Source: Bog-756 sp036511155
Lineage (GTDB): Bacteria > Actinomycetota > Acidimicrobiia > Acidimicrobiales > RAAP-2
Reading direction: 5' to 3'
Length of the DNA: 11,965 nt
Assembly (NCBI GenBank): GCA_036511155.1
Contig: DATCCR010000295.1
Coordinates: forward strand, 1-11,965
The translations under genes and the position numbers were made by a program. Below, piece after piece: positions 6,084 through 11,816 of the stretch. A model generated the notes under the pieces. That model had not been told where the DNA came from and made no database searches. It saw only the letters and a list, made by a program, of their open reading frames with translations. How positions within the stretch are numbered: position 1 is the first letter of the stretch; the number at the start of each line of letters is the position of its first letter.

Positions 6084-7988
6084 TCAGACGGTGACGATGA
6101 CCGGGACGATCATCGGGCGCTGACGGGTGCGCTCCCCCACCAGCTTGCCGAGGGCCTTGCGGGCCACCCGGTTGAGCGTCTCGTGGTCGGAGTTGCCACT
6201 CGACAGGGCCTGCTCGAGCGCACGCGTGACCTGCTTGCGGGCCTCGTCCAAGAGGGCGTCGGTGTCCTGGTCGTAGGCCCAGCCCCGGGTCACAATCTGG
6301 GGCGCCCCGATCACCTCGCCCTGCTTGAGGTCGACGGTGGCGACGGCCATGACCACGCCCTCCTCGGCAAGGACCATCCGGTCCCGGAGCACCCCGTGGC
6401 CGATGTCTCCCACCGAGCTGCCGTCCACGAACAGGTAGCCGCCGGGGACGCTGCCGTCCCGGTGCAGGCCGTTGTCGTCGAGTCGGACGGCGTCACCGTC
6501 CTCGCACAGCAGGACCCGGTCGCCGTCGATGCCCATGCTGTGGGCAAGGCGCACCTGGTTCGCCATGTGGCGGTACTCGCCGTGGACGGGGACGAGGAAC
6601 TCGGGCTGGGTCACCGACATCAGCATGGCGAGTTCGCCCTGCTTGGCGTGGCCGCTGACGTGGACGTTCTCGACGCCCGAGTGGATCACCTCGACGCCGA
6701 GGCGGTGCAGGCTGTCGATGACCCGCCCGACCGACCATTCGTTGCCCGGGATCGGATGGGCGCTGATGACCACGACGTCGTCCTCGTGGAGTTTGAAGAA
6801 GCGGTTCTCGCCGATGGCGAGGCGGGACAGCGCCGACATCGGCTCCCCCTGGGACCCGGTGCTGATGACGCAGACCCGGCCCGGTGGGTAGTTGTCCACG
6901 TCCTCGATGTCCACGAGGGCGCTGTCCGGGATGTGGAGGAGGTCCAGCTTGCGGGCCAACGCCACGTTCTTCTGCATCGAGCGCCCGAGGGTGGCGAGGA
7001 CGCGGCCGCCGGCGATGGCGGCGTCGGCCACCTGCTGGATCCGATGGATGTGACTGGCGAACGACGTCACGATGAAGCGGCGGTCGGGCCGGGCCAGGAA
7101 GACCTTCTCCAGGGTGGCGCCCACGGTCGACTCCGAGGCGGTGAAGCCCGGCTCCTCGGCGTTGGTCGAGTCGACCAGGAGCAGGCGGATGCCCGGGTCG
7201 GAGCCGAGGGCGCCCATCCGGGCCAGGTCGGTGCGGCGCCCGTCGACCGGGTGCAGGTCGATCTTGAAGTCGCCCGAGTGGAGGATGATCCCCTGCGGGG
7301 TGTGGAACGCGGTGGCGAACGCATGCGGGACCGAGTGGGTGACCGGGATGAACTCGACGTCGCACGGCCCGATCCGGCGGCGCTCGTGGTCCTTCACCGG
7401 GATGAAGTTGGCGCGGCTGGCCATGCCGGCTTCGTCGACCCGGCTGCGGGCCAGCGACAGGGTGAGCTCGGAGCCGTAGACGTCGAGGGGGAAGTCACGC
7501 AGCAGGTAGGCCAGGCCTCCGGTGTGGTCCTCGTGGCCGTGGGTCAGGATGACCCCGTCCACCCGATCGGCGTTCTCGCGCAGGTAGGTGAAATCGGGCA
7601 GGACCAGGTCGACGCCGGGCATGTCCGGGTCGGGGAACATGATTCCCACGTCCAGCACCAGGATCCGACCGTCGACCTCGATGCAGGCGCAGTTGCGGCC
7701 GATCTCCCCTAGGCCGCCCAGGAAGACCACCCGCACCGAGGAGTGGGCCCCTGTGGCGGCCCGGTTAGAGGTCTTGGCCACCGTCTTGGCGGCGCTCCGG
7801 GCCTTGGCTGCGCCGGTCGCCTTCGTGGCCTTGCCGGCGCCGGCCGCCTTGGTCGCCGCGGTCGTGGGGGCAGTGTCCTTCACGGCACCCGCCGACTTCG
7901 GCTTGCGCCGCCGCCCGCCCGATCCCGACGATCCGGAGCCCGATGGGCCGGCCTGTGCCCCTTGGCGGGGCCCCCGGGGCTCAGGCAA
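6084..7988 (-). CDS. rnj: Ribonuclease J
   Basis: A metallo-beta-lactamase/beta-CASP ribonuclease with 5' exonuclease and endonuclease activity, used in mRNA turnover and rRNA maturation. The catalytic core starts at about residue 84 (VRVVFLGGLGEIGRN). Metal ligands are visible in THGHEDH (149-155: His150, His152, Asp154, His155), VTHSVPHA, HSGDFKID and VHGEYRH. The frame is open as far as 8213, inside dapA, but its first 75 codons lie wholly within dapA and make little sense as protein. I place the start at the TTG at 7988, which overlaps the dapA stop by 8 bp (634 residues). GTG codons at 7883 and 7736 are alternatives. The extra N-terminal stretch is a Lys/Ala-rich tail. The gene is probably cotranscribed with dapA and lies 100 bp before ftsK. 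Confidence 0.95.
   Translation of the reverse strand: MPEPRGPRQGAQAGPSGSGSSGSGGRRRKPKSAGAVKDTAPTTAATKAAGAGKATKATGAAKARSAAKTVAKTSNRAATGAHSSVRVVFLGGLGEIGRNCACIEVDGRILVLDVGIMFPDPDMPGVDLVLPDFTYLRENADRVDGVILTHGHEDHTGGLAYLLRDFPLDVYGSELTLSLARSRVDEAGMASRANFIPVKDHERRRIGPCDVEFIPVTHSVPHAFATAFHTPQGIILHSGDFKIDLHPVDGRRTDLARMGALGSDPGIRLLLVDSTNAEEPGFTASESTVGATLEKVFLARPDRRFIVTSFASHIHRIQQVADAAIAGGRVLATLGRSMQKNVALARKLDLLHIPDSALVDIEDVDNYPPGRVCVISTGSQGEPMSALSRLAIGENRFFKLHEDDVVVISAHPIPGNEWSVGRVIDSLHRLGVEVIHSGVENVHVSGHAKQGELAMLMSVTQPEFLVPVHGEYRHMANQVRLAHSMGIDGDRVLLCEDGDAVRLDDNGLHRDGSVPGGYLFVDGSSVGDIGHGVLRDRMVLAEEGVVMAVATVDLKQGEVIGAPQIVTRGWAYDQDTDALLDEARKQVTRALEQALSSGNSDHETLNRVARKALGKLVGERTRQRPMIVPVIVTV
7764..7895 (-). 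other. Lys/Ala-rich N-terminal tail of RNase J
   Basis: This part of the rnj frame encodes a stretch dominated by Ala, Lys, Thr and Gly, with loose KA/KAT/AAK repeats (for example KAAGAGKATKATGAAKARSA). It resembles the basic tail of histone H1-like proteins and lies directly before the metallo-beta-lactamase core. Such disordered basic tails often bind RNA or other proteins. That role here is inference, and its presence in the mature protein depends on which start codon is used. Confidence 0.6.
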
Positions 7989-8895
7989 CGGACTGCCGGG
8001 CCTGCAGGAGGGAAGCCGCTCCGGCCACGACCGACCGGGCCTGGTCGTCGAGAGACTGCGGTGCCGGAGGGTTGGGAAGTCGGCACTGGCCGACGGCGAG
8101 GCCGAGGGCCCGGCAGGCCGCCTTGGCCGGCACCGGGTTGGGGTATTCGTCGGAGGACTCGAACCGGTAGGACTCGAGGAGGGCGCGGTTGGCATCGGCG
8201 GCCCGGGCCACATCGCCGGAGGCGTAGGCGGTCAGCATCTCGGAGAACAGCGGAGCGGCCCAGTGGGAGGCCACGCTGATGACCCCGACGCCGCCGACCG
8301 AGGCGAACGGCAGTGTCAACGAGTCGTCGCCCGAGTAGACCTCGAACCCGGCGGGCGCCTCGGCGATCACCCGGGCGGCTGCGGACACATCCCCGGTGGC
8401 GTCCTTGACGGCCACGATGTTCACGACCTCGCGGGCGAGCTGCACCGTGAGGTCCGGCCCGATCCGGCGCCCCGACCGGACAGGAATGTCGTACAGCACC
8501 ACCGGCAGGTCACTCGCTGCGGCCACCGCCCGGAAGTGGGCCGACAGCCCGGCCGCCGAGGGGCGGTTGTAGTACGGGGTGACGACCAGGACGCCTGCGG
8601 CGCCGAGGGCGGCGGCCTCCTTGGTCATGAGGATCGAGTGGGCGGTGTCGTTGGTGCCCGACGTGGCGATCACCGGGATGGTGACGGCTTCGACTACCGC
8701 TCGGAACAGGTCGATCCGCTCGGGGTCGGTGAGCACCGGGCCCTCTCCGGTGGTGCCGGCCACGACGAGTCCGTCGCTTCCGGTGTCGGCCAGGTGGCGG
8801 GCCAGCGTGGCGGCAGCGTCGAGGTCGAGCTCGCCGTCGGGGCCGAACGGGGTGACCATCGCGGTCACCACCCGCCCGAAACGGGGGGCGGTCAT
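7981..8895 (-). CDS. dapA: 4-hydroxy-tetrahydrodipicolinate synthase
   Basis: This enzyme condenses pyruvate with aspartate semialdehyde in the first committed step towards diaminopimelate and lysine. The protein has 304 residues in a single (beta/alpha)8 barrel. Residues matching the known active site are GTTGEG (Thr48, Thr49), TPYYNRP (Tyr109), YDIPVR (Tyr135, Arg140) and the Schiff-base Lys164 in VAVKDATGD. The frame continues to 8967, but the ATG at 8895 is chosen because it sits a normal distance before the conserved GRVVTAMVTPF. No Shine-Dalgarno sequence precedes it. Instead, a 13-codon ORF ends in TGA overlapping this ATG (ATGA). rnj follows with an 8-bp overlap. dapB, the next enzyme of the pathway, is at the right edge of the window. 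Confidence 0.96.
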   Translation of the reverse strand: MTAPRFGRVVTAMVTPFGPDGELDLDAAATLARHLADTGSDGLVVAGTTGEGPVLTDPERIDLFRAVVEAVTIPVIATSGTNDTAHSILMTKEAAALGAAGVLVVTPYYNRPSAAGLSAHFRAVAAASDLPVVLYDIPVRSGRRIGPDLTVQLAREVVNIVAVKDATGDVSAAARVIAEAPAGFEVYSGDDSLTLPFASVGGVGVISVASHWAAPLFSEMLTAYASGDVARAADANRALLESYRFESSDEYPNPVPAKAACRALGLAVGQCRLPNPPAPQSLDDQARSVVAGAASLLQARQSVA

Positions 8896-8933
8896 CGTCG
8901 GGTCCAGGGTGCGGCGGTGGGGAGAGGGCTCAC
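8892..8933 (-). CDS. Putative dapA leader peptide (upstream ORF)
   Basis: A 13-codon ORF reading (GTG start as Met) MSPLPTAAPWTRR. Its GTG at 8931-8933 lies 8 nt after a TAGCCT hexamer, so it could be the first codon of a leaderless transcript. Its TGA overlaps the dapA ATG as ATGA, the arrangement used for translational coupling. dapA has no Shine-Dalgarno sequence, so ribosomes finishing this ORF could restart on dapA. It contains no Lys codon, so it is unlikely to be a lysine attenuator. It is too short to judge by homology. Confidence 0.4.
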   Translation of the reverse strand: MSPLPTAAPWTRR

Positions 8934-8947
8934 AGAAACGCAGGCTA
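8934..8947 (-). promoter_or_regulatory. Putative -10 element of the dapA transcript
   Basis: TAGCCT at 8942-8947 (minus strand), identical to the hexamers before the DUF2510-like gene, queF and ftsK. It lies 46 nt before the dapA ATG and 8 nt before the upstream ORF's GTG. No clear -35 is seen 16-18 nt further upstream. Confidence 0.45.
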
Positions 8948-8997
8948 CCAGCAGCACCGAGTCCCACCGCCGAGCCGCAGCCGGGGCTCGCCGCCGT

Positions 8998-9020
8998 GTG
9001 TCACGCTGCCGAGTGTCACG
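8998..9020. repeat. Direct repeat GTGTCACG upstream of dapA
   Basis: GTGTCACG occurs at 8998-9005 and 9013-9020, separated by 7 bp (15-bp period), about 50-75 bp upstream of the putative dapA -10. A perfect 8-bp pair in a short intergenic region could be an operator for a dimeric regulator, but chance is possible. Confidence 0.35.
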
Positions 9021-9072
9021 AGGGGCCTGCCGCCCGGCCCGAACCCGGCCCACTGCTGCCGCTGCCGCTGCC

Positions 9073-9099
9073 GCCGGGGACGCACCCACGCGCCCCGGC
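9073..9099 (-). terminator. Hairpin after the ferritin-like gene
   Basis: GCCGGGG (9073-9079) pairs perfectly with CCCCGGC (9093-9099). An inner CGC/GCG adds three pairs after a one-base bulge and leaves a 6-nt loop. It begins 15 nt past the stop of the ferritin-like gene and precedes the dapA promoter region, as expected for a terminator. No U-tract follows. Immediately beyond it is a CTGCCG triplication (9056-9073). Confidence 0.55.
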
Positions 9100-9114
9100 G
9101 ACATGCGGAACCGG

Positions 9115-10248
9115 TCAGACCAATGAGCGCTGGGTAGGCGGCACGGCCGCCATGGCGTCGTACTCCTCGGAGGTGTCGACCGCCGATTCGAACTCGATCA
9201 CGCCCAGCTCCGTGAACTTGGTGCGCAGCCAGCCGTCGGCGGCGTCGAGCAGGCCGAGCTTGCGGCAGTTCGGGACGATCTTGGAGAAGAGCAGGGCCTG
9301 GAACTCGTTGCGGTCGGGGGCCGACAGCACGGTCGGGAGGATGGTCTTCGGGTCGACGCCCATCTTGGCCCACACCTCCTGCTGGAGGAACCGGTCGCGC
9401 ATCCGCACGGCCGCCTCGAAAGCGAACTCCTGGCGCTCACGCAGCTCGGCGGCGTTGAGCCCCTGGTAGTACTCCTGGAGGCTGAGCACGCCGAATGCCA
9501 CGTGCCGGGCCTCGTCGGCCATGACGTAGCGGAGGAGCTGCTTGAGTAGCGGGTCGGGAGTCATGGAGTGCATGAAGCCGAAGGCGGCGAGCGCCAGGCC
9601 CTCGATCATGATCTGCATGCCCAGGTAGGTCATGTCCCAGCGGGAGTCGGCGATGATGTCGTCGAGCAGCATCCGCAGGTGGGCGTTGACCGGATAGTGG
9701 CCGGACAGCTTCTCGTCGAGGTACTTGGCGAAGACCTCCACGTGGCGGGCCTCGTCCATCACCTGGGTCGCGGCGTAGTACTTGGCGTCGATCCACGGCA
9801 CCGACTCCACGATCTTGGCCGTGCAGATCAGGGCGCCCTGCTCGCCGTGGAGGAACTGGGACAGGGTCCAGTTCTGGCTCTCCACGCCCAGTTCGATCCA
9901 CTCCTTGTCGCCCCAGTGCTCGAGCGGCGTGCCGGCGATATCGAAGCCGGCGGCGTGCCCGCCCGCCGCGGCGGCTGCCTCGACGACCAGCTTCTCCTGG
10001 TCGACGTCGGTGTCCCAGGGAAGGTCGGTCTCCCCGTTCCACTGGGCGTTCTTGGCCTTCTCGTAGAGCTTGTTCAGCTTCGGGCGGGTGCCCTTCTCGT
10101 AGTCCCAGGTGAAGATGGAGTCGTAATTCGAGTGCACGACGTGGCGACCGTCGGACTCCTCGGTGCCCACGACGGAGAGGATGGCCTCGAGGTCGTCGAG
10201 TTCCTCGCGGCCGATGATCTGCTCGTTGCTGCTCATTTCGGTAGTCAT
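9115..10248 (-). CDS. Ferritin-like diiron protein of unknown function
   Basis: A 377-residue cytosolic protein with the full ligand set of a carboxylate-bridged diiron four-helix bundle: Glu136 (FLHGEQGAL), Glu166 and His169 (MDEARH), Glu216 (MIEGLAL), Glu246 and His249 (ADEARH). The two DEARH motifs and the 80-residue spacing between the EXXH pairs match the ferritin-like/R2-like superfamily, which includes oxygenases, oxidases, desaturases and ribonucleotide reductase R2. About 130 residues precede the first ligand, and the C-terminal 100 residues add further helices, so it is far larger than storage ferritin. Substrate and reaction are unknown; an oxygen-activating oxidoreductase is the best inference. 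The ATG is set by AAGGGGG 8 nt upstream. It lies 112 bp after a tetR gene on the same strand, which may regulate it. Confidence 0.85.
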   Translation of the reverse strand: MTTEMSSNEQIIGREELDDLEAILSVVGTEESDGRHVVHSNYDSIFTWDYEKGTRPKLNKLYEKAKNAQWNGETDLPWDTDVDQEKLVVEAAAAAGGHAAGFDIAGTPLEHWGDKEWIELGVESQNWTLSQFLHGEQGALICTAKIVESVPWIDAKYYAATQVMDEARHVEVFAKYLDEKLSGHYPVNAHLRMLLDDIIADSRWDMTYLGMQIMIEGLALAAFGFMHSMTPDPLLKQLLRYVMADEARHVAFGVLSLQEYYQGLNAAELRERQEFAFEAAVRMRDRFLQQEVWAKMGVDPKTILPTVLSAPDRNEFQALLFSKIVPNCRKLGLLDAADGWLRTKFTELGVIEFESAVDTSEEYDAMAAVPPTQRSLV

Positions 10249-10263
10249 GTAGGTGTCCCCCTT
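10249..10263 (-). promoter_or_regulatory. Ribosome binding site of the ferritin-like gene
   Basis: AAGGGGG at 10257-10263 (minus strand) lies 8 nt before the ATG. It decides the start at 10248 over the upstream open frame, which runs to 10407 into the tetR gene. This gene therefore has a conventional leader, unlike several neighbours. Confidence 0.7.
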
Positions 10264-10276
10264 ACGGACTGGTAGT

Positions 10277-10306
10277 GGTTCGGAAGTTTGATCGGTGCGG
10301 GTTCGG
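10277..10306. repeat. Direct repeat GGTTCGG before the ferritin-like gene
   Basis: GGTTCGG occurs at 10277-10283 and 10300-10306, 23 bp apart and roughly two helical turns. It lies 30-60 bp upstream of the diiron gene, where an operator for one of the adjacent TetR proteins would be expected. TetR-family sites are normally inverted repeats, and I see none clearly here, so the role is uncertain. Confidence 0.3.
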
Positions 10307-10360
10307 TGAGGGTGTGACGGATGACGGAACCTGGGGTGCGGCGGCAGCGTCGCCAGTCGT

Positions 10361-11119
10361 TCAGGACGCGCTGACCGGCTCCTCCCCCGGGGCGGTCGAG
10401 GGGCCACCGGTCGGGAAGGGAGTGATGTCGATCGGGCCGGACGCCGCGGACTGCAGCGCTTCGATCCCCGGGAGCATGAAGGTGGTGACGAGGCGGACGG
10501 CGTCGGCCTCGTCGCACGGGTCGAGGTGGGTCGAGGGCGAGATGGCGTAGGAGAGCACGATCCGAGCGGCCCACTCGGCCACCCGCTCGGCCTCGTCCGG
10601 GCTCATCCAACGGGCCAGGAACGGGGCGGTGAACTTGGAGGCGGTGACCAGCAGGCGGTCGGACTCGTCGAAGGCGAGGTGTCCCAGGATGATGCCGGGC
10701 TCGTGCTCGACGAGGAAGTGGAGGGCGGCATGGTCCCTCAGGCGGGTCGAGGCCTCGACGATTCCCCCCACCAGGGCGGCAGCGAGGTCGCCTGCGTTCC
10801 CCAGACGGACGCCCAGGGCGCTGAAGAGGCGGGCCATCTCGGTGTCGACCACGGCTCCGAGGATCTCGTCCCGGCCCCCCGGAAAGGCCCGGTAGACGGT
10901 GGCCCTGGACACCCCGGACTTCCGGGCGATGTCGTCGGCCGTGGTCTTGGCCGTTCCGTGGCGGGCCAGGCAGGCCAGGGTGCCGTCGATGACGCGGACC
11001 CGGTGGGGTGACTGGTCGGCGTCACCGCCCGCCGTCAACGGCACTGGGGAATCCGGGGCGGCGAAGGGCGCGACAGCGTCCACGTCAACCACCCGGAGTC
11101 CCCCCTGCGACCGTGCCAC
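10361..11119 (-). CDS. TetR/AcrR family regulator (second of a paralogous pair)
   Basis: A 252-residue one-component DNA-binding regulator. The helix-turn-helix (about residues 59-79: TTADDIARKSGVSRATVYRAF) is typical of TetR and is followed by a helical ligand-binding domain (about 85-225). A 38-residue disordered head and a Pro/Ser-rich tail (about 228-252) extend it beyond the usual 190-220 residues. The GTG at 11119 is preferred because a good promoter (TTGACG, 18 bp, TACTGT) ends 7 nt before it, giving a leaderless message. A later start near residue 40 would remove the odd head but has no ribosome signal that I can see. It is similar along its length to the upstream TetR. It precedes the ferritin-like gene by 112 bp, making that gene a plausible target. 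The ligand is unknown. Confidence 0.88.
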   Translation of the reverse strand: MARSQGGLRVVDVDAVAPFAAPDSPVPLTAGGDADQSPHRVRVIDGTLACLARHGTAKTTADDIARKSGVSRATVYRAFPGGRDEILGAVVDTEMARLFSALGVRLGNAGDLAAALVGGIVEASTRLRDHAALHFLVEHEPGIILGHLAFDESDRLLVTASKFTAPFLARWMSPDEAERVAEWAARIVLSYAISPSTHLDPCDEADAVRLVTTFMLPGIEALQSAASGPIDITPFPTGGPSTAPGEEPVSAS

Positions 11120-11156
11120 GGATGGAACAGTAGGCCACGATTTGTTTCACCGTCAA
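11120..11156 (-). promoter_or_regulatory. Promoter of the second tetR gene (leaderless)
   Basis: TTGACG at 11151-11156, an 18-bp spacer, then TACTGT at 11127-11132, followed by 7 nt and the GTG at 11117-11119. This is the best-formed promoter in the window, the only one with both hexamers. Transcription starting at the GTG would make a leaderless mRNA. The A/T-rich spacer (GTGAAACAAAT) could also hold a regulator site. Confidence 0.65.
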
Positions 11157-11189
11157 CCACCGCTCCACAACCACCACCGTCGCCCCGTC

Positions 11190-11212
11190 GTCGTCGCACC
11201 ATTCCCGACGAC
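11190..11212 (-). terminator. Hairpin after the first tetR gene
   Basis: GTCGTCG (11190-11196) and CGACGAC (11206-11212) form a perfect 7-bp stem with a 9-nt loop, 18 bp downstream of the tetR stop at 11231 and upstream of the next promoter. There is no U-tract. It would separate the dapB-tetR transcript from the next tetR. The surrounding GTC-rich sequence could pair in other registers. Confidence 0.4.
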
Positions 11213-11230
11213 CGCGCCCGACGGAGCCTC

Positions 11231-11809
11231 TCAGCGCGATCCCGCCGGCACCACCACGCCGGCCAGCAGCTCGGAGCGGACGAGGCGCGCCACCTGGCCC
11301 GGGTCCTCGAGGTCCCAACGCCCGGGTGCGGAGATGTACGACAGGACCATCCGGGCCAGGAAGTCCGCCGCGTCCCTGAGGTCGACGGCGTCGGCCAGGC
11401 CCCGGTCGACCAGGTAGGGGGCGAGCACGTCGGCGATGCCCGCCCGGATCCGGTTGCTCTCGACGGTGAGGGCCGGGAGGAGCTTGTCCGGCTCGGTCTG
11501 CATGACCCGCTGGAGCACGTCGTGATCGACGATGGAACGGTAGGCGAACATGATGCCCCGCTCCATCACCTCCTCGAGGCTGGCCGCTCCCTGGATGCGG
11601 TCGTAGAGCTTGGCGAAGAAGTCGAAGACGGCCCACGAGACGGTGGCGTCGATGAGCTCGTCCCGGCCGCCCGGGAAGGCCCGGTAGACGGTGGCCCGGG
11701 AGAGTCCGGCCTCACGGGCCACGTCCTCGACGGTGGTCTTGGTCATGCCCCGGCGGGCAACGCAGGCATAGGAGGCTTCGACGATCCGCTGGCGGGCGTC
11801 CTGCACCAT
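11231..11809 (-). CDS. TetR/AcrR family regulator (first of a paralogous pair)
   Basis: A 192-residue TetR-type repressor of standard length. The helix-turn-helix is at about residues 25-45 (TTVEDVAREAGLSRATVYRAF), followed by a helical C-terminal ligand and dimer domain. The ATG is 7 bp after the dapB stop, and its GAGGGG ribosome binding site (11813-11818) overlaps that stop, so it is almost certainly cotranscribed with dapB and may be translated by coupling. SRATVYRAFPGGRDE is identical in the next TetR, and corresponding C-terminal stretches (ARMVLSYISAPG here, ARIVLSYAISPS there) show they are paralogues. No ligand or target can be named; the adjacent diiron gene or the tetR pair itself are the likeliest targets. 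Confidence 0.9.
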   Translation of the reverse strand: MVQDARQRIVEASYACVARRGMTKTTVEDVAREAGLSRATVYRAFPGGRDELIDATVSWAVFDFFAKLYDRIQGAASLEEVMERGIMFAYRSIVDHDVLQRVMQTEPDKLLPALTVESNRIRAGIADVLAPYLVDRGLADAVDLRDAADFLARMVLSYISAPGRWDLEDPGQVARLVRSELLAGVVVPAGSR

Positions 11810-11816
11810 CCGCCCC

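Noticed and set aside
5967..7712. A 581-codon plus-strand frame opposite rnj
   Set aside because: It mirrors the RNase J codons, has no recognisable domain, and the opposite strand carries the complete metallo-beta-lactamase motifs.
7988..8213. The upstream extension of the rnj frame into dapA
   Set aside because: These 75 codons overlap the conserved C-terminal half of dapA and encode Pro/Ser/Arg-rich sequence unlike any RNase J. A start near the dapA stop is more likely.
8896..8967. The 24-codon N-terminal extension of dapA
   Set aside because: It would include the putative -10 element and precedes the normal DapA N-terminus. The ATG at 8895 fits the family length.
9056..9073. CTGCCG triplication as a functional repeat
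   Set aside because: Three short GC-rich units are easily expected by chance here, and no context gives them a role beyond lying next to the hairpin.
7588..9126. A 512-codon plus-strand frame opposite dapA and rnj
   Set aside because: It spans two genes and an intergenic region with low-complexity composition and no family signal. It is a shadow of the minus-strand genes.
9568..10275. A 235-codon plus-strand frame opposite the diiron gene
   Set aside because: It is rich in Val, Leu, Gly and His with no motif. The minus strand encodes the intact diiron ligand set.
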